From Arthrobacter sp. ZGTC412 (lineage in GTDB: Bacteria; Actinomycetota; Actinomycetes; Actinomycetales; Micrococcaceae), in contig NZ_PJII01000001.1 of NCBI RefSeq assembly GCF_002929215.1, forward strand, positions 1-64,000: a stretch of 64,000 nt of DNA, read 5' to 3'. Under the pieces are notes generated by a model. That model was not told where the DNA came from, ran no database searches, and was given only the letters and a program-made list of their open reading frames with translations. Positions 54,910 through 63,281 of this stretch are shown here, piece after piece. The position numbers were made by a program, and so were the translations under genes. Positions within the stretch are counted from its first letter, which is position 1, and every line of letters starts with the position of its first letter.

Positions 54910-56687
54910 GCGTTGTCCGCCAGACGGACAAGTGCGTCCGCGTGGGCGGCGAGGGTCTGCGGGCCGCTTTCATCGCGCTCCGGCAACCGGGTCATGAATT
55001 TCTGCTTCTCTTCCTGCAACAGGCGCTGGCAGCGGGCGTGAAGGTCCTCCCGCGCCTTTTCGGCCATGCGGCGGACCGCGTCCTCGCCGAAGACCGCTTC
55101 GAGCAGCCGCTGGCCCACGACGGCGGTTCCACCCGCGACTCCAACCTCAAGCCCAGTCAGTCCGGCGGTCATCGAGAACACCACGATCATCAGGGCAGCA
55201 CCCAGCCCGTTGATCCCAAAGGACAGCCAGCGGGCCTGTGTCCGCTTTCCCTGGCCTTCGGTGCGGATCAGTTCCATCAGCGCTTCCTGCCAGGCCCTGA
55301 TTTCGGCGGCGGTCCGGTCCTCGAAGCCGGGCGTGGTCCCGGAGAGATCGTCCGTCCCCAGCAGTTGGCGCCCTGCGGGGTCGGTCCGCCAGCGCTGGTC
55401 GGTGTCCTCGGCGGCGTTTGCAGCTTCATCGACGATGACGGCCTGCAAACCCGTCTCGATGGCGGCTTCGACAGTCACGGCCGGGGCCGGCTCGCCGCGG
55501 AAGAAGGCGCCCACCCGGTCACGCAATCGGCCAACGTTTTGTTCCAGGACCCGGAAAAACTCACCGGTGCCCACGAAGTCCTGCCAGCGGGCCAGCACTT
55601 CTCCCCGCAGCAGGGCGCCGTCCTTGGTAGCGTCGAGGATTCGGCCGGCAGCATCACGGTAGGCAGCTGCCGCAGCGGCTTCAAGGCTGTCTGCGGCGAT
55701 CTGCTGCTCCCGGGCGGCCTGCGCCACGGCCGCAACACGGCCGGCCAGTGCCCTGACGGTCCCGTTGAGCGTCCGCCGGGCGATTTCTGAACGGCCGGCG
55801 GCATCTGCGGCCAGCTCTTCGAGCCAGGTCCGCAACGGGAGAACTGTTGCGGCCGTGAGCATGCCCAGCGGATCCAAGGGTGTCTCCGGGATGATAAACA
55901 GCTGTGCCGCGCCCAGGCCCTCACGGTCCAGGAGGCTGCGCAGGTCGTCACTGACTTCTGTTTCCGCCCCCGGCGGTACCCGGTCCAGCACCACGGCCAC
56001 CATGATGTCCCGCGAGGCTGCGTCCAAAAGCAATTTCCAGGGGACGGCATCGGCGTAGCGGTTGGCAGTGGTGACGAAAATCCACAGATCGGCGGCTGCG
56101 AGGAGCTGTCCTGCCAGCTTGCGGTTGTCGTCTGAGATGGAGTCAACGTCGGGGGCGTCCAGGACGGCGATTCCTGCGGGGACTGCGGGGTCGGCTACGA
56201 GGACGAGCGAAGACATTGCGCCCGCGTCCGGGATGGCGCCTGCGCGGCTGGCCGGCACGGGGCTGCTGGCGGCGTATCCCCGGATCCTGCTGAGGCTGGG
56301 CAGGACGCGCTGGCCTTCGAACCAGGCTGACTCGGACGGGTGGTGCAGGAGGATTGGCTGGCGGGTGGTTGGGCGGATAGCGCCGGACCGGGTGACGGGG
56401 TGGCCAACCAATGCGTTAACCAGCGTGGACTTGCCCGCGCCCGTGGAACCGCCGACGACGGCCAGGAGCGGAGCGTCAAGGCTGCGGTACCGGGGAAGAA
56501 TGTAGTCATCAAGCTGGGCAACCGCACCGGCGGCGTCGCGCCGGGCCTGCTCCGCGTCCGGCAAGGCCAGCGGCAGTGCCGCGCCGGCAAGGTCAACGCG
56601 CACCTCTTCCAGCAGCGTAACTGCCGCCAATGCCTGCGGGGCAGTCTGCGCGTCGTGCGGGAGGTCTTGCTCGTTCGGGGAGGTCAC
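54906..56687 (-). CDS. Dynamin-like membrane GTPase (first of the pair)
   Basis: The 593-residue protein has a P-loop GGSTGAGKSTLVNALVG at residues 79-95, RPTTRQPILLHH and a G3-like VLDAPDVDSISDDN. The usual NKxD is not clear: VVLDRVPPGAETE stands in the expected place. A long helical region follows (about 330-500) and one hydrophobic hairpin near residues 500-545. The N-terminus shows no signal peptide. It overlaps the next gene by ATGA and would be cotranscribed with it; the pair resembles the tandem dynamin genes described in Streptomyces. Confidence 0.8.
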   Translation of the reverse strand: MTSPNEQDLPHDAQTAPQALAAVTLLEEVRVDLAGAALPLALPDAEQARRDAAGAVAQLDDYILPRYRSLDAPLLAVVGGSTGAGKSTLVNALVGHPVTRSGAIRPTTRQPILLHHPSESAWFEGQRVLPSLSRIRGYAASSPVPASRAGAIPDAGAMSSLVLVADPAVPAGIAVLDAPDVDSISDDNRKLAGQLLAAADLWIFVTTANRYADAVPWKLLLDAASRDIMVAVVLDRVPPGAETEVSDDLRSLLDREGLGAAQLFIIPETPLDPLGMLTAATVLPLRTWLEELAADAAGRSEIARRTLNGTVRALAGRVAAVAQAAREQQIAADSLEAAAAAAYRDAAGRILDATKDGALLRGEVLARWQDFVGTGEFFRVLEQNVGRLRDRVGAFFRGEPAPAVTVEAAIETGLQAVIVDEAANAAEDTDQRWRTDPAGRQLLGTDDLSGTTPGFEDRTAAEIRAWQEALMELIRTEGQGKRTQARWLSFGINGLGAALMIVVFSMTAGLTGLEVGVAGGTAVVGQRLLEAVFGEDAVRRMAEKAREDLHARCQRLLQEEKQKFMTRLPERDESGPQTLAAHADALVRLADNA

Positions 56688-56771
56688 AGCAACATCATGC
56701 CAGTCCAGGCCCGCTGCCGGCGCCGTTCCGCGGGCTCGGCATCGTCGGGCCCGGTAATCGTCCGGGCAAGA

Positions 56772-56805
56772 AAAATGGTCCCGGGCGTTTGCCCGGGACC
56801 ATTTT
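56772..56805 (-). terminator. Intrinsic terminator of the tRNA cluster
   Basis: A perfect 15-bp stem (56772-56786 with 56791-56805) has a 4-base loop. On the minus strand the 3' arm ends in ATTTT and continues TC. It lies two bases after the CCA end of tRNA-Glu. Confidence 0.85.
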
Positions 56806-56806
56806 A

Positions 56807-56882
56807 TGGTGACCCCAGCGGGATTCGAACCCGCGTTACCGCCGTGAGAGGGCAGCGTACTAGGCCGCTATACGATGGGGCC
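56807..56882 (-). tRNA. tRNA-Glu (CTC)
   Basis: The cloverleaf folds with acceptor arms GGCCCCA and TGGGGTC. The anticodon loop CTCTCAC gives anticodon CTC (56848-56846) and the T-loop GGTTCGAATCC is intact. Encoded 3' end ACCA, so CCA is in the gene. Downstream of tRNA-Gln and followed by a terminator. Confidence 0.96.
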
Positions 56883-57021
56883 TTGCACTTTTTCCATACT
56901 TCCGACCGGCGTATCCGCTGGTCAAGCTCAGTGATTGTTTCATACACTTCGCTGTGGTTTCAAATCGGTAGACCGCCTGAAACCTCCTGCTCCCAGCCCC
57001 CTTTAGAGGGGTTGAACAGAG

Positions 57022-57093
57022 CTGGGATACCAGGACTCGAACCTAGAATGACGGTACCAGAAACCGTAGTGTTGCCAATTACACCATATCCCA
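57022..57093 (-). tRNA. tRNA-Gln (CTG)
   Basis: Acceptor arms TGGGATA and TATCCCA, the anticodon stem ACGGT/ACCGT with loop TTCTGGT (anticodon CTG) and GGTTCGAGTCC T-arm define the gene. No CCA is encoded, unlike the neighbouring tRNA-Glu. It lies 139 bases before tRNA-Glu; the intervening 56883-57021 shows no further gene. Confidence 0.95.
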
Positions 57094-57252
57094 ATGATAC
57101 TTTCGGGCCGGTTTTCAGGGCTTTTACCCTGCTCCGTGCGCCTCAGCACGAGAAATTACTTTACCCGAGACTTCCGGCTTGCACAAATCGGTGACCCCCC
57201 GCTGCGGGGAAGGACGCGGGCCGCTGGCGGGACGGCCCACGCAAAGTGCTTC

Positions 57253-57987
57253 CTACGCGATCAACCTGTCGAGGGAAGATATGGAGTTGCCCTCAAATCC
57301 GGCCGCCGGCTCCCCTGCCCGGTTGAGCCAGACACCCAGGAGGCCGGCCGCCGTCGAGCCCTCGGCATCAAGGAGGCGGTTGTCTCCTACGTACAGGGTG
57401 TCAACCGGGTGGGTTCCCAGGAGCCGGACGCCCTCAAGATAGATGGCTGGATCCGGCTTGGCCACGCCGAGGGTGTCCGTTCCCACCAGACGCCTGATGC
57501 GCTCCAGTCCTGCGCCGTCCAGTTTTGCACGCTGGTAATCATGGACGTTGTTGCTGACGGCACCGTAGGGGATGCCAGCCTTGTCCAGCCGATCCAGCAG
57601 CGGCATCACGTCCGGAAAAGGCTTTACGTAGGCCGGCTGTTTTTCCATATACGCGGTCAGCCACTGGTGCGATTGGTCGCCCTCAAGCTCAACCCCGAAG
57701 TGGCCCAATGCTGCCCGGCCGCGCAGCAGGCGCTGCTCGTTGAACGTTAGTTCCCCTGCCAGGTACCGGTCGTAGTAGTGGGTGGTTTCGTGCGTGAAGA
57801 TGCGCCCGAACCGCTCCCATCCGGCCTGGTCGAGGCCGGGCAGGAGGTGTTGGCTGACCTCCCGCAGTGCAGTGGTCATCGAGTATTCGAGATCAACCAG
57901 AGTGTCGTCGATATCGAAGAGCACTCCCCGGACTGTGCCAAAGGGTGTGGCCAGCACTGCGCCGCCTGCCCGGCTCGGAGCTTCCAT
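57253..57987 (-). CDS. HAD-superfamily hydrolase
   Basis: The 244-residue protein has the HAD motif I VLFDIDDTLVDLEYS, a middle cap region, motif II-like GAVSNNVHDY, and the metal-binding end VAKPDPAIYLEGV and YVGDNRLLDAEGSTAAGL. Cap and length fit a phosphatase such as the phosphoglycolate type. The substrate is unknown. The ATG overlaps the gltX stop by one base (TGATG). It is followed by a 160-base gap and tRNA-Gln. Confidence 0.88.
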   Translation of the reverse strand: MEAPSRAGGAVLATPFGTVRGVLFDIDDTLVDLEYSMTTALREVSQHLLPGLDQAGWERFGRIFTHETTHYYDRYLAGELTFNEQRLLRGRAALGHFGVELEGDQSHQWLTAYMEKQPAYVKPFPDVMPLLDRLDKAGIPYGAVSNNVHDYQRAKLDGAGLERIRRLVGTDTLGVAKPDPAIYLEGVRLLGTHPVDTLYVGDNRLLDAEGSTAAGLLGVWLNRAGEPAAGFEGNSISSLDRLIA

Positions 57988-59501
57988 CAGCCGCGGAACG
58001 CCTGGAGCCGGCGGAGGGAGGATTCCTTACCGAGGATCACCATGGATTCGAACAGCGGAGGTGAGATGCGGCGTCCGGATACCGCAGTGCGCACAGGCCC
58101 AAAAGCCAGGCGGGGTTTGATTCCGAGGTCCTCAACGAGTGCCTGCTTAAGCGCCGTCTGGATGTTGTCCGGGGTCCAGTCTTCAACGGGCTCGAGCGCT
58201 GCGATTGCTGCGTCCAGTACTTCCGGAAGGTTTTCCGGAAGCCCCTTCCGGGCATCGGCGGCAACATCGATGGCGTTGTCGTCCTTGAAGAGGAACGCCA
58301 ACATTTCGGGAGCCTCCCCCAGCAGCGTGATGCGCTCCTGGACCAGCGGCGCTGCCTCGGTGAGAATCTCCTCTTCCCGGTCGGTCAGGATCTCCCCCAC
58401 CAGGTCTGCTGCACGCAGGTACGGGACCAACCGCTCCCGAAAAACCTCGGGCGGCAGCATCCGGACGTGGGTGCCGTTGATCGCTTCCGCCTTCTTGAGG
58501 TCGAAGCGCGCAGGGTTGCCCAGGACGTCGTGGATGTCGAAGTGCTCCACCAGCTGCTCCACGGAGAAGATGTCCTCGTCGGCGCTCAGCGACCACCCCA
58601 GGAGCGACAGGTAGTTCAACAGGCCCTCGGGGATGAAGCCGCGCTCACGGTGCAGGAACAGGCTGGATTCGGGATCGCGCTTGGAAAGCTTTTTGTTGCC
58701 CTGCCCCATCACGTACGGCAGGTGGCCGAACTCCGGCATGTAGCTCGCGACGCCCACAGCATAAAGGGCACGGTAGAGGGCAATCTGGCGCGGAGTGGAG
58801 CTGAGCAGGTCCTCGCCGCGGAGTATGTGGGTGATGCCCATCAGGGCATCGTCCACCGGGTTCACCAGCGTGTACAGCGGCGCACCGTTGGCGCGGACCA
58901 CTGCGAAGTCGGGAATGGATCCCGCGCGGAAGGTGATCTCGCCGCGGACCAGGTCGTTGAAGGTAATGTCCTCGTCCGGCATGCGAAGGCGCAGGACGGC
59001 TTCGCGGCCTTCTGCCTTGAACTGGGCGAGCTGTTCCTCCGTCAAGTGGCGGTCAAAGCCGTCATAGCCAAGCTTCGGATCGCGTCCCGCGGCACGGTGG
59101 CGCGCTTCGATTTCATCCGGGGTGGAGTAGGACTCGTAAATGAAGCCACCCTCCCGGAGGCGGCGAATGACGTTCTGGTAGATATCGCTGCGCTGCGACT
59201 GCCGGTAGGGCTCATGCGGGCCCCCTACTTCCACGCCCTCATCCCAGTCGATGCCCAGCCACTTCAGCGCGTCCAGCAGCTGGTGGTAGCTTTCCTCGCT
59301 GTCCCGCGCAGAGTCTGTGTCCTCGATCCGGAACACCATGGTGCCTTTGGTGTGGCGGGCGTAGGCCCAGTTGAACAGGGCCGTGCGGATCAACCCTACG
59401 TGGGGAGTCCCCGTGGGCGAGGGGCAGAAGCGTACCCGGACGGGGGTGTCCGCGGTGACGGGCGGGATGGAGGCAGCATTCGACGCAGAAGCAGTAGTCA
59501 T
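57987..59501 (-). CDS. gltX: Glutamyl-tRNA synthetase
   Basis: GltX charges tRNA-Glu and, in actinobacteria, commonly also tRNA-Gln, whose product is then amidated by GatCAB. The 504-residue protein has the Rossmann HIGH variant [21 protein letters not shown] (near residue 26) and the [14 protein letters not shown]-type loop. Both tRNA genes it would serve follow downstream on the same strand, after the HAD gene. Confidence 0.96.
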   Translation of the reverse strand: MTTASASNAASIPPVTADTPVRVRFCPSPTGTPHVGLIRTALFNWAYARHTKGTMVFRIEDTDSARDSEESYHQLLDALKWLGIDWDEGVEVGGPHEPYRQSQRSDIYQNVIRRLREGGFIYESYSTPDEIEARHRAAGRDPKLGYDGFDRHLTEEQLAQFKAEGREAVLRLRMPDEDITFNDLVRGEITFRAGSIPDFAVVRANGAPLYTLVNPVDDALMGITHILRGEDLLSSTPRQIALYRALYAVGVASYMPEFGHLPYVMGQGNKKLSKRDPESSLFLHRERGFIPEGLLNYLSLLGWSLSADEDIFSVEQLVEHFDIHDVLGNPARFDLKKAEAINGTHVRMLPPEVFRERLVPYLRAADLVGEILTDREEEILTEAAPLVQERITLLGEAPEMLAFLFKDDNAIDVAADARKGLPENLPEVLDAAIAALEPVEDWTPDNIQTALKQALVEDLGIKPRLAFGPVRTAVSGRRISPPLFESMVILGKESSLRRLQAFRG

Positions 59502-59549
59502 AGTGGCTTCAACTTTACCGTCTGCCGTGAGGCGTCCCGGCGGGAAAGG

Positions 59550-60326
59550 TCAGCGGCGCACTATCGGGTTGGACAGGCGGCCGATGCCCTCAATTTCCAC
59601 CTCAATGCGGTCACCCGGGTTCACCAGGCCAACACCGGCCGGCGTCCCGGTCATGATGACGTCACCGGGCAGGAGGGTGAATGCCTGGGAGACAACGGAA
59701 ACGAGTTCCCGCACTCCCCTGATCATCTGGCTGGTGCTGCCGTCCTGACGCAGCTCTCCGTTCAGCCGGGCCTGGATCTGCACGTCCTCCGGATCAAGCT
59801 CGGTCTCGATCCATGGGCCCAAGGGTGCCGAGGTATCAAAGCCTTTGGCCCGGGTCCATTGCAGGTCGCTCTTCTGGACATCCCGCGCCGTGAGGTCGTT
59901 GCCGCAGGTGTAGCCGAAGATGACGTCGTCCACGCGCTCCTCGGGCACGTCCTTGCAGATGCGCCCGATCACTACGCACAGCTCAGCCTCAAAGGAGACT
60001 TCCTCGGAGAACTCCGGCAGCACCACAGGATCGTTGGGACCAACGACGGCGGTGTTGGGCTTCAGGAAGAGGAGCGGCTGGGCAGGAACCTCGTTGCCGA
60101 GTTCGTGCGCGTGCTCCACGAAGTTACGGCCCACGCCGATCACCTTGCTGCGGGGAATGATGGGGGCGAGAAGCCGGACATCTTCCAGCTTGTGCCTGAC
60201 GGAGGTTCGCTCCACCCCGTTGAAGAAGGGGTCCCCGTGGATGACAGTGACTTCCTCACTGCCCGTGTCACCTTCGACAACGCCGTAGAGGGGATCAGAA
60301 TCGACGACAAACCTGGCAATACGCAT
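59550..60326 (-). CDS. Fumarylacetoacetate hydrolase family protein
   Basis: The 258-residue protein matches the FAH fold: FEAELCVVIGRICKDV and DVIFGYTCGNDLTARDVQ with the metal-binding Glu and Asp residues, then GVGRNFVEHAHELGNE near the N-terminus and a C-terminal GDVIMTGTPAGVG. Such enzymes cleave or isomerise acylpyruvates and related keto acids. The substrate is unknown. It lies 48 bases before gltX, same strand. Confidence 0.88.
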   Translation of the reverse strand: MRIARFVVDSDPLYGVVEGDTGSEEVTVIHGDPFFNGVERTSVRHKLEDVRLLAPIIPRSKVIGVGRNFVEHAHELGNEVPAQPLLFLKPNTAVVGPNDPVVLPEFSEEVSFEAELCVVIGRICKDVPEERVDDVIFGYTCGNDLTARDVQKSDLQWTRAKGFDTSAPLGPWIETELDPEDVQIQARLNGELRQDGSTSQMIRGVRELVSVVSQAFTLLPGDVIMTGTPAGVGLVNPGDRIEVEIEGIGRLSNPIVRR

Positions 60327-60368
60327 GGCTCCTACCCTACCGTCTCACCAGGGCCGCACCCGTCGGGA

Positions 60369-61172
60369 TTACGACCGGCCCGTTCCGCCCCGCAGGTAGT
60401 GAAGCTGGGCGGCAACAGAAGTTTCAGCGGCGCGCCGCACGGAAGGGTCGACGTCGGCATAGACGGCGTCAGCGACGTCACCGGCCGTCGCATCCGGGCC
60501 CAGCCGGTCCAGCGCCGCGCGGATCTGCACCAGCCGTTCGAGGCGATGTGTGCGGTACTCCCGGACGACGTCCGTCAGGGACGGCCGCACGGGACCGTGG
60601 GCCGGCAGGACGGCCGCCGGCCCCAGGGATTCCAGCCTGTCCAGGGAGCCAAGGTAGTCCCCAAGGGTCCCATCCGGGTAGTCGAGCAGGGTGGTGCCGC
60701 GGCCAAGGATGGTGTCCCCGGTCAGTACGGAACCATGTGGACCGTCGCCGGGGAGGTGGAAGCACACCGAATCGGAGGTGTGTCCAGGCGTTGCCACCAC
60801 CCTGGCCTCAAGGCCCGCGGCGCCAAGTACCTCCCCGTCCTGCAGTGGTACGCCGCCTCCGTGGCAGTGGGCGGGGACGGCGGCACGGACAGGAGCGCCG
60901 GTCAGCTGATGCAGCCGGGCGGAACCGGCAGTATGGTCAGCGTGCCGGTGGGTGATGAGGATGAGTTCAACAGGGCCGGCACCGGCAAGGGCCCGGAGGT
61001 GCTCCTCGTCCAGCGGGCCGGGGTCCACCACCACGGCGCCACGATGGCCGGCCGCCCGCAGCACATAGGAGTTGGTCCCCTCCAGGCTCATGGGTCCCGG
61101 ATTGGGGGCCAATATGAACTGCGTCAGGGCCGAGCTGCGCTGGAGGACGGGGCCGGAAGCTGAAGTCACCAT
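60369..61172 (-). CDS. MBL-fold metallo-hydrolase
   Basis: The 267-residue protein carries the metallo-beta-lactamase motif HRHADHTAG near residue 80, HTSDSVCFHLPG, SVLTGDTIL and LPAHGPV. These give the usual His/Asp zinc set. From ATG 61172 the protein starts MVTSASGPVLQRS. The frame is open further upstream but that part has no similarity. Family members range from glyoxalase II to lactonase-like enzymes, so the substrate is not determined. FAH-family gene downstream, same strand. Confidence 0.85.
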   Translation of the reverse strand: MVTSASGPVLQRSSALTQFILAPNPGPMSLEGTNSYVLRAAGHRGAVVVDPGPLDEEHLRALAGAGPVELILITHRHADHTAGSARLHQLTGAPVRAAVPAHCHGGGVPLQDGEVLGAAGLEARVVATPGHTSDSVCFHLPGDGPHGSVLTGDTILGRGTTLLDYPDGTLGDYLGSLDRLESLGPAAVLPAHGPVRPSLTDVVREYRTHRLERLVQIRAALDRLGPDATAGDVADAVYADVDPSVRRAAETSVAAQLHYLRGGTGRS

Positions 61173-61295
61173 CCCATCTTTGCATCGGCAAATGCCCTCT
61201 TGGCTTTTCCAGGCAACGGAATAGAACGGCCAGGGAACCGGGTTGAGCCCAATGACGACCAATTGATCTCCACCAGGAAGCCGGAACCAGACGCC

Positions 61296-61889
61296 ATGAG
61301 TACAACCACGCTTGCAGATCTCCTCGCCGAAGCCGACGCCGCCGGCCACGACCATACCGCGACGGAGAAGAACAGCGGACTCCAGCACATCCACAACCAC
61401 GCGACGGGCAGCATCGTCTGGTTTCCCACGTGGAGGAAGTTCCGCGAGACATCCGACTGGCGGGACGCGGTGGAGGGGGTAGCCGAGGACTTGGCTGCGA
61501 GTTCGGTCCCTGTGGAGGGTTGGGCCGCAAGCTTCCTGGCCGAAGAACTCGAAGCACTGCTGAAACGCGCCGCCGCGTCCACTGATGCCGCCGTGTTCGC
61601 CGGTGACAACCTCACGCGCCACCTGACCCGGACCTGGGCTGTCGCCGATGCCGTCGCCGAAGTCACAGGGAAGGCCCTGCCCACCGGCAGCACTACGCCG
61701 TCCCTATTTACCGATTACCCCTACGACGTCTACGCGCAGGACGGCGGCGTCTTCGCAACGGCCTTGTGGAACGACATCATCGATGCCCGGCGCAGTCGAG
61801 CCCTGGCCGAAGAAGCGGAGCGGAAGGCACTGAAGCCGGTGTCCCGCAAGGCCCTCAAGAACGCCGCCCGGAAGGCCGCCCGGCGCTGA
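61296..61889 (+). CDS. Uncharacterised 197-residue protein
   Basis: I do not recognise the family. It starts MSTTTLADLLAEADAAGHDH, is predicted mainly helical and soluble, and has a positively charged tail rich in Arg, Lys and Ala (about 170-197). His and Trp cluster in LQHIHNHATGSIVWFPTW. No membrane segment. Start at ATG 61296; the longer ORF start (TTG 61200) lacks any known opening. Divergent from the MBL gene, convergent with ilvE. Confidence 0.65.
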   Translation: MSTTTLADLLAEADAAGHDHTATEKNSGLQHIHNHATGSIVWFPTWRKFRETSDWRDAVEGVAEDLAASSVPVEGWAASFLAEELEALLKRAAASTDAAVFAGDNLTRHLTRTWAVADAVAEVTGKALPTGSTTPSLFTDYPYDVYAQDGGVFATALWNDIIDARRSRALAEEAERKALKPVSRKALKNAARKAARR

Positions 61890-61936
61890 CGGCCACCGTC
61901 GTCGGCCCTTTCGGAAGCCGCCGCATCGCCATTCCC

Positions 61937-61986
61937 AAGCTTGTCCGCGAAACCGAACCTTGAAGGCCAGTTTCGCGGACAAGCTT
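61937..61986. repeat. 17-bp inverted repeat after the 61296-61889 gene
   Basis: AAGCTTGTCCGCGAAAC (61937-61953) and GTTTCGCGGACAAGCTT (61970-61986) are perfect inverted copies with a 16-base spacer. No U-run follows, so it does not look like a normal terminator. Confidence 0.75.
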
Positions 61987-62003
61987 AGGACCCCGCGCCA
62001 CGC

Positions 62004-62045
62004 ACGACGGCGCCTGCCGGGCTTGAGCCCGGCAGGCGCCGTCGT
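62004..62045. terminator. 19-bp hairpin terminator between convergent genes
   Basis: The arms 62004-62022 and 62027-62045 pair perfectly over 19 bases, with loop TTGA. On the + strand TGTT follows. It ends 19 bases before the ilvE stop and can serve both directions. Confidence 0.85.
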
Positions 62046-62064
62046 TGTTCCGTACCCTTGGTCC

Positions 62065-63177
62065 TTAGGCGAGCCGGGTCAGCCAGCCGTGCGTGTCAGG
62101 AACGGTTCCGGTCTGTATGCCGAGCAGCTTCTCGCGGATGGCCATAGTGGTCTCCCCCGCCTTGGCGTCCTCGGAACCGATGAACTCGGTGGCATCCTTG
62201 AGGACTCCGATCGGGGTGATGACCGCGGCCGTGCCGCAGGCGAAGACCTCCGCGATCTCGCCGGAGCCAACGCCGTTACGCCACTCGTCCAGGGTGATCT
62301 TTCGCTCGCTGACTTCGCGGCCCATGTCCTTGGCCACCTGGATGACGGACATCCGGGTGATGCCTTCGAGGATGGTGCCGGTGAGCGCAGGCGTAACCAG
62401 CGAGCCGTCCTTCATCACGAAGAAGACGTTCATGCCGCCCAGTTCTTCAACCGCATTGTCGTTGAACTGGTCCAGGAAAAGGACCTGCTTGCAGCCGTTG
62501 GCTTCAGCCTCCTGCTGGGCAATCAGCGAAGCCGCGTAGTTGCCGCCGCATTTGGCATCGCCGGTTCCGCCGCGGCCGGCGCGGGCGTATTCCCGTGAGA
62601 TCCAGATGGACACGGGCTTGAGCTCACCGCCGAAGTAGTTGCCTGCCGGTGAGGCGATCACCCGGAAGGAAACCTCGCGGGCCGCGCGGACACCCAGGAA
62701 TGCCTCGGTGGCAATCATGAACGGCCGGAGGTACAGCGCTTCGCCGTCGCCGGCCGGAACCCATTCCTTATCGGCGGAAACGAGCTCGCGGATGGCTCCC
62801 AGGAAGTACTCTGCCGGCAGTTCAGGAAGCGCAAGCCGGCGGGCCGACTTGTTCAGGCGCGCAGCGTTGGCTTCGGGGCGGAAGGACCAAACGGAGCCGT
62901 CGGCGTGACGGTAGGCTTTAAGGCCTTCGAAGATCTCTTGGCCGTAGTGCAGCACCGCAGCCGACGGATCCAGGGCGATCGGCCCGTACGCTTCCACCCG
63001 GGCGTTGTGCCACCCGCCATTGCCGTTCGCGTCCACGCTGTAGTCGACAATGGCCGTGTGGTCGGTGAAGTGGTTGCCGAATCCCGGGTTGGCCAGGATT
63101 GCTGCACGCTCTTCAGCAGACTTCGGGTTGGCCGAGGGCTGCTGGCTGAAATCGACGCCATGGGCGGTCTGGGTCAT
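62065..63177 (-). CDS. ilvE: Branched-chain amino acid aminotransferase
   Basis: IlvE makes the last step of leucine, isoleucine and valine synthesis and, in reverse, the keto acids for branched fatty-acid primers. The 370-residue protein is the fold-type IV enzyme with the PLP-binding Lys in DAKCGGNYAAS, YGQEIFEGLKAYRHADG and NVFFVMKDG. ATG 63177. leuB, on the same strand, ends 104 bases upstream; no terminator is evident between them. Confidence 0.96.
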   Translation of the reverse strand: MTQTAHGVDFSQQPSANPKSAEERAAILANPGFGNHFTDHTAIVDYSVDANGNGGWHNARVEAYGPIALDPSAAVLHYGQEIFEGLKAYRHADGSVWSFRPEANAARLNKSARRLALPELPAEYFLGAIRELVSADKEWVPAGDGEALYLRPFMIATEAFLGVRAAREVSFRVIASPAGNYFGGELKPVSIWISREYARAGRGGTGDAKCGGNYAASLIAQQEAEANGCKQVLFLDQFNDNAVEELGGMNVFFVMKDGSLVTPALTGTILEGITRMSVIQVAKDMGREVSERKITLDEWRNGVGSGEIAEVFACGTAAVITPIGVLKDATEFIGSEDAKAGETTMAIREKLLGIQTGTVPDTHGWLTRLA

Positions 63178-63281
63178 GGTTCCTCCACGATCGGCCGCCC
63201 TGCATTCAGCGTTGAACGGCGAGGCGGCATTTGGTGATTCGAGACAAGCTTACGCCCGATGCCGGAGGCCCTGGCGCGGGG

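Noticed and set aside
58467-61163. 898-residue + strand frame over gltX and neighbours
   Set aside because: It crosses three confident minus-strand genes, has a high-GC antisense composition and shows no recognisable domain.
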